This document shows, piece after piece, positions 15,699 through 22,785 of a stretch of 64,000 nucleotides of DNA. Where the stretch lies: positions 1 through 64,000 of the forward strand of contig JBBSAJ010000005.1 of NCBI GenBank assembly GCA_038252405.1. Reading direction: 5' to 3'. The position numbers and the translations under genes are program-made. The DNA comes from DATCDE01 sp038252405. GTDB lineage: Bacteria; Actinomycetota; Actinomycetes; Prado026. Every line of letters starts with the position of its first letter. Position 1 is the first letter of the stretch. The notes beneath the pieces were generated by a model that did no database searches, was not told the origin of the DNA, and was given only the letters and a program-made list of their open reading frames with translations.

Positions 15699-16667
15699 TC
15701 ACACATCGGACCGGCAGGGGCCTTCTCCAAGTTGCGCGAGACCGGTGAGGTCGCCGGCCTGGTACTCAGTGAGATGAGCGTTGTTTCCACTGGGCCACAT
15801 GATCTGGTTGGGGTCGTTCACGTGGGCCAGGCCAACGAGATGGCCGAGTTCGTGGAGGATGATGGACCGGCCGACTCCCTCGCCGTAGGCGGAGACAGTC
15901 TGACTGATCTTGACCGGGTCGAGGTAGACGAAGCCGGTGACGTACACGAAGTCTCCGTTGGGCGCCTCGACGCGGATGGGGGCTGCCTCACCGGCGAAGT
16001 CGATGCCGAAGTCGGGGACTTCGTCGGGGGTGGCCCAGGCCACGAGCACGGGGGCCCACCGGTTGCCGTAGGTCTTTGGCTGGTAGTCGGATCGGTCAGT
16101 GCTGCTGGGTGCCTCGGCTGTGGTGCCGTCGTTGACGAACTTCAGTCCGGTCGCAGCGGATAGGCGCGCGAACGACTCAGCGAGCATCTGGTCTCCGTCG
16201 GACGGGGCGTTCGCCTCTCGGACGACGTAGTGGATGGGGCGGCACGGTGACCAGGTCACCGGGGTGACGCCGTTGGCCTGCTTGTCCTCGAACCGGTAGT
16301 GCGTGGTGCTGGGTCCAGGCACCGGCGGGGTAGGCACCGGGTCGAGTCGCTTGGAGGACTCCTCATGCCCGGGCGGGGGCGCGTCTGCCGGTGCCGGTGC
16401 CGCGACGGCCTGCGTCGCCCACGGCACCGTCGGCCCGATACCGAAATGCGCAGCGAGGGCGACGCCGATCGCGAACACGCCGACTATGGCGATTCCCTTG
16501 ACCCACTTCGCGGCGCGAGAGGTCCTCGAGGCTCGGGGAGCGGGCGACGCGCGGAACGGGACCGGTTCGACGGGGCGTCCGGTAGCTTCGTCCATCACCC
16601 ACTTGGGGACGCGACCGCTTGGCGAACGAGGGACGTCGTCCGGGTGGCGGCGACTAGAGTCAGTCAC
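15699..16667 (-). CDS. Membrane-anchored matrixin-like metalloprotease
   Basis: A 322-residue protein. The N-terminal about 65 residues are charged and Pro/Arg-rich, followed by one membrane segment (WVKGIAIVGVFAIGVALAA) and a Pro/Ala-rich linker, so the catalytic part is outside the cell. The catalytic motif is HELGHLVGLAHVNDP near residue 275, the HExxHxxGxxH zinc site of metzincins, followed by QIMWPSGN as the Met-turn. GTG 16667 is preceded by GAGGGGGGA and was chosen over TTG 16697. A few actinobacterial matrixin-like proteins have this layout; the substrate is unknown. It has no operon partner. Confidence 0.8.
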   Translation of the reverse strand: MTDSSRRHPDDVPRSPSGRVPKWVMDEATGRPVEPVPFRASPAPRASRTSRAAKWVKGIAIVGVFAIGVALAAHFGIGPTVPWATQAVAAPAPADAPPPGHEESSKRLDPVPTPPVPGPSTTHYRFEDKQANGVTPVTWSPCRPIHYVVREANAPSDGDQMLAESFARLSAATGLKFVNDGTTAEAPSSTDRSDYQPKTYGNRWAPVLVAWATPDEVPDFGIDFAGEAAPIRVEAPNGDFVYVTGFVYLDPVKISQTVSAYGEGVGRSIILHELGHLVGLAHVNDPNQIMWPSGNNAHLTEYQAGDLTGLAQLGEGPCRSDV

Positions 16668-17030
16668 ACTTCCCCCCTCAGGTCGGCTGGACTCCAACGT
16701 GGCTGGTGTTGTGCCGACCGTCCGGTGGCACCCGCCCAGACTCGAGGCGCTGGGATAGGAGCAGGCTTCTGCCGGTGGACTCGGCCCATGACGTCCCCCC
16801 AGAGTCGTTCGCAGCGGCCGACGACGGACCAGCGGTCATCCTCTCAAAGGACACCAAGTTGCCTTCAGGAGAACAAGCAAAGTGAGAGGTGAGCGGTAGG
16901 GCATCGTCGCCAAGCGGCGAAGACCGGGTCTGCGAGAAAGTGCGAGCGCTGGTCGGAGCGACGTCGTTGTCCCTGGCAATGGCAGCAGCGCGCTTCAGGG
17001 GTTCCACCCGCCCACGTCGGTGCCGCACTG
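16668..17030. other. 363-bp stretch with no convincing gene
   Basis: The left end should contain the metalloprotease promoter. Open frames on either strand look like shadows. The right end leads into the transposase fragment with no recognisable transposon end. Confidence 0.4.
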
Positions 17031-17739
17031 CCCCCGCACCCCGACACCCTCGGCACCATCGACAGCCCCGGAGTCGCGGGCACCGACGAGGACTGGGAGA
17101 CCTTCCACACCCGCATCGAGGAACAGCAGGCCGACGCCGTCCAGTTAGTCAACCGGCTCGACGCAGACGGCAGGATGAAGTGCCGCTGCCCCGCCCGGGC
17201 CGGCATCCTCGGGTGCCCCCGCATCCACGGGTCCGTCGCCGCCGCCGTCGAGAACGGCCAGCCCATCGTCACGGACCCGCCCGCCGACGACGTCGCCCCC
17301 GCGGTCTGCCGCAACGACACCGTCACCCTGCGGGTACGTACCGACGGCGAGGCCCGCGCGATGAAGCTCGCCCAGAAGCACTTCTGGGGCTCACGGCCGT
17401 GGCGGCGCAAGTACGCCCGGCGCACCTTTGTCGAAGGCTGGTTCGGTGTCCTCGAGAGCAGCACCAGCACCGGCCTGGACCGCGGCAGCCACGCCTTCGT
17501 CGGGCTGCCCCTCGTCACCCTGGTCATCGCCGCCTCCTCCGGCGTCACGAACATGAGGCTGCTGCGCAGCTGGCACGCCGAAACCGTGCTCGGTGACCTC
17601 ACCCACCCGCTGCTCGTCCCCGACGAGGAGTTCCACGGCTTCGCCCAGCTCGACTGGGAGCAGGCCGACCACATTGACGCCCACACGAGGCAGCCGACCT
17701 CACGCCGACCGCCCAAGCAGCCTGACCATGAACGACAAC

Positions 17740-17769
17740 GCGGGCCGACCCTCGCTGGGGTCGGCCCGC
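17740..17769. terminator. 11-bp stem, 8-nt loop hairpin
   Basis: GCGGGCCGACC (17740-17750) pairs perfectly with GGTCGGCCCGC (17759-17769). It lies near the end of the transposase fragment and about 75 bp beyond the tmRNA 3' end. It could terminate ssrA transcription or belong to the mobile element. There is no U-tract. Confidence 0.5.
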
Positions 17770-17790
17770 GCTGCTGTGGGGCCTGCGTGC

Positions 17791-17829
17791 TCCGCGGAAA
17801 CTCGCTAACCAAGTCCGCGGAAACTCGCT
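17791..17829. repeat. 16-bp direct repeat, period 23
   Basis: TCCGCGGAAACTCGCT occurs at 17791-17806 and again at 17814-17829. The second copy ends 16 bp from the tmRNA 3' boundary. It could be an element end, a recombinase arm site or a relic of insertion. Confidence 0.75.
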
Positions 17830-17845
17830 GAACCCCCGTTGGTTG

Positions 17846-18211
17846 TGGAGGTGCCGGGAATCGAACCCGGGTCCTGACGAGTCTTCTCCGCTCTTCTCCG
17901 TGCGCAGCCACGCTGGTGTGCTCTCGGCTACCCCGCTTCGTGTGGCACTACGGGGAACACAGCCCAGCCGCTGTTAGGTGTTCCGCACGCCCCCGCGACC
18001 GGGGCGGTTGGTGAGTCTCCTAGATGACGCCAGGATCCGGGTCGGAGACACCCCGGGCTGACGGCAGTGCCGCTGCTTAGGCAGCGAGTGCGACTGCGGA
18101 CTTAGATGTGTTGGCATCTATTGGTTCCAGGTCATGGTTTACGAGGTCATCCCTGGGTTCCTCGGCACGCTTCTTCGGGTCTGACGACGACAGTCGAAAC
18201 CGTTCACCCCC
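17846..18211 (-). ncRNA. ssrA: Transfer-messenger RNA (tmRNA)
   Basis: On the minus strand the 5' end reads GGGGGTGAACGGTTTCGACT, the usual tmRNA start. The 3' end has a T-arm (CCGGGTTCGATTCCCGG) followed by CACCTCCA. The 5' GGGGGUG and 3' CACCUCC form the seven-pair acceptor stem with one G-U. The CCA tail is not encoded. Between them, codons at 18077-18115 encode the tag ANTSKSAVALAA followed by TAA; the tag ends in the protease-recognised ALAA. Length of about 366 nt fits actinobacteria. It rescues stalled ribosomes together with SmpB (25502-25975). The 3' end abuts a transposase fragment. Confidence 0.95.
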
Positions 18212-18228
18212 TGTGCAGTTGTGAATCC

Positions 18229-18234
18229 AGTGTA
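18229..18234 (-). promoter_or_regulatory. Putative -10 box (TACACT) of ssrA
   Basis: On the minus strand TACACT lies 17 bases upstream of the tmRNA 5' end at 18211. No strong -35 is seen. Since the mature 5' end is made by RNase P, the true start may be a few bases upstream of 18211. Confidence 0.4.
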
Positions 18235-18513
18235 GGTGACCGGACGCCCGGCGCACACCGCGACCGTTCACCGACGACGGTCGACCGATGGGCGCTAGAC
18301 CCCTTGGGGGGTCTGGACGCCGATGGCCTGCGCGAGGCTAACTATCCGACGTCCGAGAGGCACCGCGGGGTGCTCGGGCCCTCGCGGGGTCCGACACCGA
18401 GCCGCGACAGCCGCGGCGCATGGTCCGGGCTGCGATCCCGCACTCGCAGCCCGGACCTGCGGCGGCCCCGGACCACTCCCGAACCGCCGGCCCGACCCGC
18501 TACATTCGGCTGC

Positions 18514-18666
18514 GTGGTCTACGTCCTCGGCGCCCTGGTCGTCGCCTTCCTTATCGCGCTGATCGTCAGCCTGGTCAGGGGCCGGGCCCGGGTCAGCAGC
18601 TGCTGCAACGTCCCGCCGGAGCGCGACCTTCGGCTGCGCGACGCGTTCGCCGAAACGGATCGGTGA
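18514..18666 (+). CDS. Small single-pass membrane protein
   Basis: A 50-residue protein starting at GTG 18514: one hydrophobic helix (VYVLGALVVAFLIALIVSLV), a basic stop-transfer RGRAR, then a short cytoplasmic tail with a Cys pair (SSCCNVPPERDLRLRDAF). The charged end and normal codon use support a real gene. No family recognised. It ends 22 bp before the kinase operon. Confidence 0.5.
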   Translation: MVYVLGALVVAFLIALIVSLVRGRARVSSCCNVPPERDLRLRDAFAETDR

Positions 18667-18688
18667 CGACCCGCCAGCCGCCGCTGTC

Positions 18689-20125
18689 GTGAACGTCCTG
18701 GCCATCGACCAGGGGACGTCGGCGACCAAGGCCCTGGTGATCTGCCCTGACCGCGGCGTCCTCGGCTCCGCCGAGGCTGCGGTGCGCCCGACGTACGGCG
18801 CCGACGGGCTGGTCGAGCAGGACCCAGGCGACCTGCTGGCCTCGGTGCTGGACGCCGGCCACCGTGCGCTGGCCGCCGCTGGCGAGCCGGTCGCCGCGGT
18901 CGGCTTGGCCAACCAGGGCGAGACGGTGCTCGCCTGGAACCCGGACTCCGGCGAGCCGCTCACGCCGGCCATCGGGTGGCAGGACCGGCGTTCGGCCGGA
19001 GTGTGCGTGCGGCTGGCCGAGCGGGCCGGGGAGCTCGAGCAGCTCACCGGACTGTCGCTCGACCCCTACTTCGCGGCCCCGAAGATGGCCTGGCTGCGCG
19101 AGAACCTGACTCGGGCCGGCGTGGTCACCACGAGCGACTCCTGGCTGGTGCACCAGCTCACCGGGGCGTTCGTCACCGACGCGTCCACCGCGTCGCGCAC
19201 CATGCTCCTCGACCTGGACGCCGCCGACTGGTCGCCGTCCGCCGTGGAGGCGTTCGGGCTGGGCGGCGAGCGGCTGCCCCGGGTCGTCGACGCCGCGGGT
19301 CCGGTCGGCACCACGCGGGCCTTCGGACCGGCCCCCCTGCCGCTGACCGGGCTGCTCGTCGACCAGCAGGCCGCCCTGCTCGCCGAGGGCTGCACCGGGG
19401 CGGGCGACGCGAAGTGCACGTACGGCACCGGCGCCTTCCTGCTGGCCACCCTTGGCCCCGCCGCCCGTCGCTCGACCGCGGGGCTGGCGACCTCGGTGGC
19501 CTGGCGGCTCGACGGAGCCGCGACGTACTGCCTGGACGGGCAGGCGTTCACAGTCGCGTCGGCGGTGCGCTGGCTGGTCGACCTGGGCGTGCTGGACTCC
19601 GCCGCGGACATCGACCGGCTGGCCGGCAGCGTGCCGGACGCCGGCGGCGTCACGTTCGTCCCTGCGCTGGCCGGGCTCGGTGGGCCGTGGTGGCGCAGCG
19701 ACGTCCGGGGGTCGCTCACCGGGCTCGCCCTGGAGACCACGCCGGCGCACCTGGTGCGGGCGCTGGTCGAGGGCGTCGCGGCCCAGGTGGCCGAGCTGGC
19801 GTCGGCCGCAGCCGCCGACCTCGGCGGCCCGCTGACCAGCCTGCGGGTGGACGGCGGGCTGACCCGTAGCCGGGTGCTCATGCAGGTGCAGGCCGATCTG
19901 CTCGGCCTCCCCGTCGAGGTGTACGGCTCCCCGGACGCGACGGCCCTCGGCGTCGGTGCGGTGGCCCGGCTCGGGCTCGACCCGACCCTGGCCCTGGACG
20001 ACGCGCTGCCGCGCTGGACGCCGTCCGCGGTGTACGAGCCGAGCATCGGCGCGGACCAGGCAGCCGAGCGCCGCGCCGCGTTCCGGACCGCCGTCCAGCG
20101 GCTGGTCGACCAGGACGCCAGGTGA
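18689..20125 (+). CDS. FGGY-family carbohydrate kinase, probable glycerol kinase
   Basis: A 478-residue actin-fold kinase. The N-terminal phosphate motif AIDQGTSATKALV is at residues 5-17, the middle has CTYGTGAFLL near 230, and the C-terminal FGGY region has FVPALAGLGGPWW and RVDGGLTRSRVLMQVQADLLG. It would phosphorylate a polyol with ATP; glycerol is favoured because the next gene resembles glycerol-3-phosphate dehydrogenase. GTG 18689 is the start. Its stop overlaps the next start by 4 bases. Xylulose or another sugar cannot be excluded. Confidence 0.85.
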   Translation: MNVLAIDQGTSATKALVICPDRGVLGSAEAAVRPTYGADGLVEQDPGDLLASVLDAGHRALAAAGEPVAAVGLANQGETVLAWNPDSGEPLTPAIGWQDRRSAGVCVRLAERAGELEQLTGLSLDPYFAAPKMAWLRENLTRAGVVTTSDSWLVHQLTGAFVTDASTASRTMLLDLDAADWSPSAVEAFGLGGERLPRVVDAAGPVGTTRAFGPAPLPLTGLLVDQQAALLAEGCTGAGDAKCTYGTGAFLLATLGPAARRSTAGLATSVAWRLDGAATYCLDGQAFTVASAVRWLVDLGVLDSAADIDRLAGSVPDAGGVTFVPALAGLGGPWWRSDVRGSLTGLALETTPAHLVRALVEGVAAQVAELASAAAADLGGPLTSLRVDGGLTRSRVLMQVQADLLGLPVEVYGSPDATALGVGAVARLGLDPTLALDDALPRWTPSAVYEPSIGADQAAERRAAFRTAVQRLVDQDAR

Positions 20126-21513
20126 CACCCCCCTACGACGTCGTCGTCGTGGGCGCGGGCGTCGTGGGGTGTGCGATCGCCCGCGAGCTGGCCCACCAAC
20201 CGCTGCGGGTCGCGCTGGTCGACGCGGCCGACGACGTCGGGTCGGGCACCTCCAAGGCCAACACGGCGATCCTGCACACCGGCTTCGACGCGAGCCCGGA
20301 CACGCTAGAGGCTCGTCTGGTGCGCCGCGGCTATCAGCTGCTCGGCGACTACGCGGCCCGTACCGGCATCCCCGTCGAGCGGGTGGGCGCGCTGCTGGTG
20401 GCCTGGGACGACGCCCAGCTGGCCGCGCTGCCGGCGCTCGCTGCCAAGGCCGTCGCCAACGGCTACGAGCGCACCCGGATGGTCGACGCCGGGGAGCTGT
20501 ACCAACAGGAGCCGCACCTGGGCCCCGGCGCGCTCGGCGCGCTCGAGGTGCCGGACGAGTCGATCATCTGCCCCTGGACGACGACGCTGGCGTTCGCCAC
20601 CCAGGCCGTGCGGGCCGGGGTCGACCTGCTGCTGGGCACCAGGGTCGTCGGCGTCCGGCTCGGTGACGGCACCGCCCTGCACGCGGTGCTCACCAGCCAG
20701 GGCGAGCTGACCACCCGATACCTGGTCAACGCGGCCGGGCTGCGCTCCGACGAGGTGGACGGCTGGCTCGGTCACGCCGACTTCACGGTCACCCCCCGCC
20801 GCGGTGAGCTGATCGTCTTCGACAAGCTCGCCCGTGGCCTGGTGACGCACATCCTGCTGCCGGTCCCCACCAAGCTCGGCAAGGGCGTGCTGGTCGCGCC
20901 GACCGTCTTCGGCAACGTGCTGCTGGGCCCGACCGCGGAGGACCTGGACGACAAGGGCGCCACCGGGTCGTCGGCGGCCGGCCTGGCGATGCTGCGCGCG
21001 CACGGCCGGCGGATCCTGCCGCAGCTGCTGGACGAGGAGGTCACCGCCGTCTACGCCGGCCTGCGGGCCGCGACCGAGCACGGCGACTACCAGCTGCGCG
21101 CGCACCCGGAGCAGCGCACGGTGACCGTCGGCGGGATCCGGTCCACCGGGCTGACGTCGTCCATGGCGATCGCCGAGCACGTGGCGGGCCTGTTGTCCGG
21201 CTCCGGCCTCGAGCTGGGCCGCCGCCGCGAGCTGCCGGACCCGGTGATGCCGAACATCGGCGAGGCGTTCCCCCGCCCCTACCAACAGGCTGAGCGGATC
21301 GCGGCCGACCCGCTCTACGGCCACCTTGTGTGCCACTGCGAGCGGGTCAGCCGCGGCGAGGTCCGCGACGCGCTGACCGCCGACGTGCCGGCCCGCACCG
21401 TGGAGGGGCTGCGCCGCCGCACCCGCGCGGTCATGGGCCGCTGCCAGGGGTTCTACTGCGGGGCGGCGGTGGCCACGATGCTCGCCGACGCCACCGGCGA
21501 GGGGCCCTCGTGA
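20122..21513 (+). CDS. GlpA-like FAD-dependent dehydrogenase with C-terminal [2Fe-2S] BFD domain
   Basis: A 463-residue protein. Residues 1-360 form a DAO-type FAD domain (VVVVGAGVVGCAIARELA at 5-22, then GTSKANTAILHTGFD and the C-terminal GGIRSTGLTSSMAIAEHV). Residues about 400-455 form a bacterioferritin-associated-ferredoxin-like domain with cysteines in VCHCERVSRGE and GRCQGFYCG, which would bind a [2Fe-2S] cluster. The architecture is that of anaerobic glycerol-3-phosphate dehydrogenase subunit A. It overlaps the upstream kinase and downstream oxidoreductase by 4 bases each, so the three are made together. Confidence 0.85.
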   Translation: MTPPYDVVVVGAGVVGCAIARELAHQPLRVALVDAADDVGSGTSKANTAILHTGFDASPDTLEARLVRRGYQLLGDYAARTGIPVERVGALLVAWDDAQLAALPALAAKAVANGYERTRMVDAGELYQQEPHLGPGALGALEVPDESIICPWTTTLAFATQAVRAGVDLLLGTRVVGVRLGDGTALHAVLTSQGELTTRYLVNAAGLRSDEVDGWLGHADFTVTPRRGELIVFDKLARGLVTHILLPVPTKLGKGVLVAPTVFGNVLLGPTAEDLDDKGATGSSAAGLAMLRAHGRRILPQLLDEEVTAVYAGLRAATEHGDYQLRAHPEQRTVTVGGIRSTGLTSSMAIAEHVAGLLSGSGLELGRRRELPDPVMPNIGEAFPRPYQQAERIAADPLYGHLVCHCERVSRGEVRDALTADVPARTVEGLRRRTRAVMGRCQGFYCGAAVATMLADATGEGPS

Positions 21514-22754
21514 GCGGCCCCGCCGCTCGCCAGGTCGACGTCCTGGTCGTCGGCGCCGGTCCCGCGGGCCTGTCCGCCGCCACCGAGCTGCGCCGGCTCG
21601 GCGTGGACCGGGTCGAGGTCCTCGAGCGCGAGGGCCAGCCCGGCGGCATCCCCCGGCACAGCCGGCACACCGGCTACGGGCTGCGTGACCTGCACCGGGT
21701 GATGACCGGACCCGCCTACGCGCGGCGGCTGGTGGACGACGCGCTGGCCGCCGGAGCCACCGTCCGGGGCCTGGTGACCGTGACCGGCTGGGCCGGACCG
21801 CGCACGGTCGAGACGAGCAGCCCCTGGGGGCTGGACCGGGTGGAGGCCGGGGCCGTGCTGCTCGCGACGGGGGCCAGAGAGCGGCCGCGATCGGCCCGGC
21901 TGGTGCCCGGGGACCGCCCGCCGGGGGTGCTCACCACGGGGCAGCTGCAGCAGCTGGTGTTCCTGAACGGAGTCCGGCTGCCGGGGCGGGCGGTGGTGGT
22001 GGGCGCCGAGCACGTCAGCTTCTCGGCGGCCGTGACCCTGCGGCACGCGGGTGCCGAGGTCGCGGCGATGGTGACCGACCTGCCGCGGCACCAGTCGTTC
22101 GCGGCCTTCCGCGCCGGGGCGGCCGCCGCCTACCGTTTCCCGCTGCTCACCGGCACCCGGGTGACCCGCATCGTCGGGCGCGGCCGGCTCGAGGGCGTCG
22201 AGCTCACCCGCGACGACGGGAGCACCCGCCTGATCGGGTGCGACACGGTGGTCTTCACCGGCGACTGGGTGCCCGACCACGAGCTGGCCCGCCGCGCCGG
22301 GCTGGCCATGGACGCCGGCAGCCGCGGGCCGGTGGTCGACACCACGCTGCAGACCTCGCGGCCCGGCGTGTTCGCCGCGGGCAACCTGCGGCACCCGGTG
22401 GAGACCGCCGACGTCGTGTCCCTGGACGGCCGTTTCGCCGCGGCCTCGATCGTGCGCTTCCTCGCCGGGCGGACGGCGATGCCGCAGGAGGTCGCCGTCC
22501 ACGTGGACCCGCCGCTGCGCTGGGTGAGCCCGAGCCGGGTCGGCCCGGCTGCTCCCCCGCCGCCGCTGGACCGGCTCACCGTGTGGGCCGAGGAGTTCGC
22601 GCTGCGGGCCCGGCTGCAGGTGCGCCAGGGCGACCGGATGCTGTGGAGCGGGCACCGCGGCACCGTCGTCCCGAACCGGGCGCTGCACGTGCCGGCCGGC
22701 TGGCTCGGCGCCGTGGACGTCGAACGGGGGCCGGTGGTCATCGGCGTCGGCTGA
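21510..22754 (+). CDS. Pyridine-nucleotide-disulfide-type FAD/NAD oxidoreductase
   Basis: A 414-residue protein. The FAD site is VLVVGAGPAGLSAATELRRLG at residues 11-31, with PGGIPRHSRHTGYG just after. The NAD-site region is around 150-175 (GRAVVVGAEHVSFSAAVTLRHAG), and the second FAD motif is RPGVFAAGNLRHPVETAD. The last about 80 residues (from LDRLTVWAEEFALRAR) are a beta-rich domain I do not recognise. In similar operons this protein pairs with the GlpA-like subunit, often with a DUF1667 subunit that is absent here. The GTG start overlaps the previous TGA. Confidence 0.82.
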   Translation: MSGPAARQVDVLVVGAGPAGLSAATELRRLGVDRVEVLEREGQPGGIPRHSRHTGYGLRDLHRVMTGPAYARRLVDDALAAGATVRGLVTVTGWAGPRTVETSSPWGLDRVEAGAVLLATGARERPRSARLVPGDRPPGVLTTGQLQQLVFLNGVRLPGRAVVVGAEHVSFSAAVTLRHAGAEVAAMVTDLPRHQSFAAFRAGAAAAYRFPLLTGTRVTRIVGRGRLEGVELTRDDGSTRLIGCDTVVFTGDWVPDHELARRAGLAMDAGSRGPVVDTTLQTSRPGVFAAGNLRHPVETADVVSLDGRFAAASIVRFLAGRTAMPQEVAVHVDPPLRWVSPSRVGPAAPPPPLDRLTVWAEEFALRARLQVRQGDRMLWSGHRGTVVPNRALHVPAGWLGAVDVERGPVVIGVG

Positions 22755-22785
22755 CGCGACAGCGGCGGCCGCAACCTGCTCCCCG

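Larger units (their letters stand above)
17031..17831 (+). pseudogene. C-terminal fragment of an actinobacterial transposase
   Basis: From about 17031 the frame reads HPDTLGTIDSPGVAGTDEDW and TRIEEQQADAVQLVNRLDAD, then MKCRCPARAGILGCP (first ATG 17175), a zinc-finger-like cysteine cluster. The C-terminal signature follows: YARRTFVEGWFGVLES, GSHAFVGLPLVTLVIAA, TNMRLLRSWHAETV. I recall these from full-length transposases in other actinomycetes. The N-terminal half, including the catalytic acidic residues, is missing. The frame passes through a hairpin at 17740-17769 and ends 14 bp from the tmRNA 3' end, so the native stop may also be lost. Confidence 0.65.

Noticed and set aside
17846..17880. 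tRNA gene at the GGGTTCGATTCCC T-arm
   Set aside because: The T-arm belongs to tmRNA: the partner acceptor strand and tag reading frame are found 180-366 nt away, and no anticodon arm is present.
18077..18271. 64-codon minus-strand protein gene
   Set aside because: Its end is the tmRNA tag peptide and the rest lies in the tmRNA structure and promoter.
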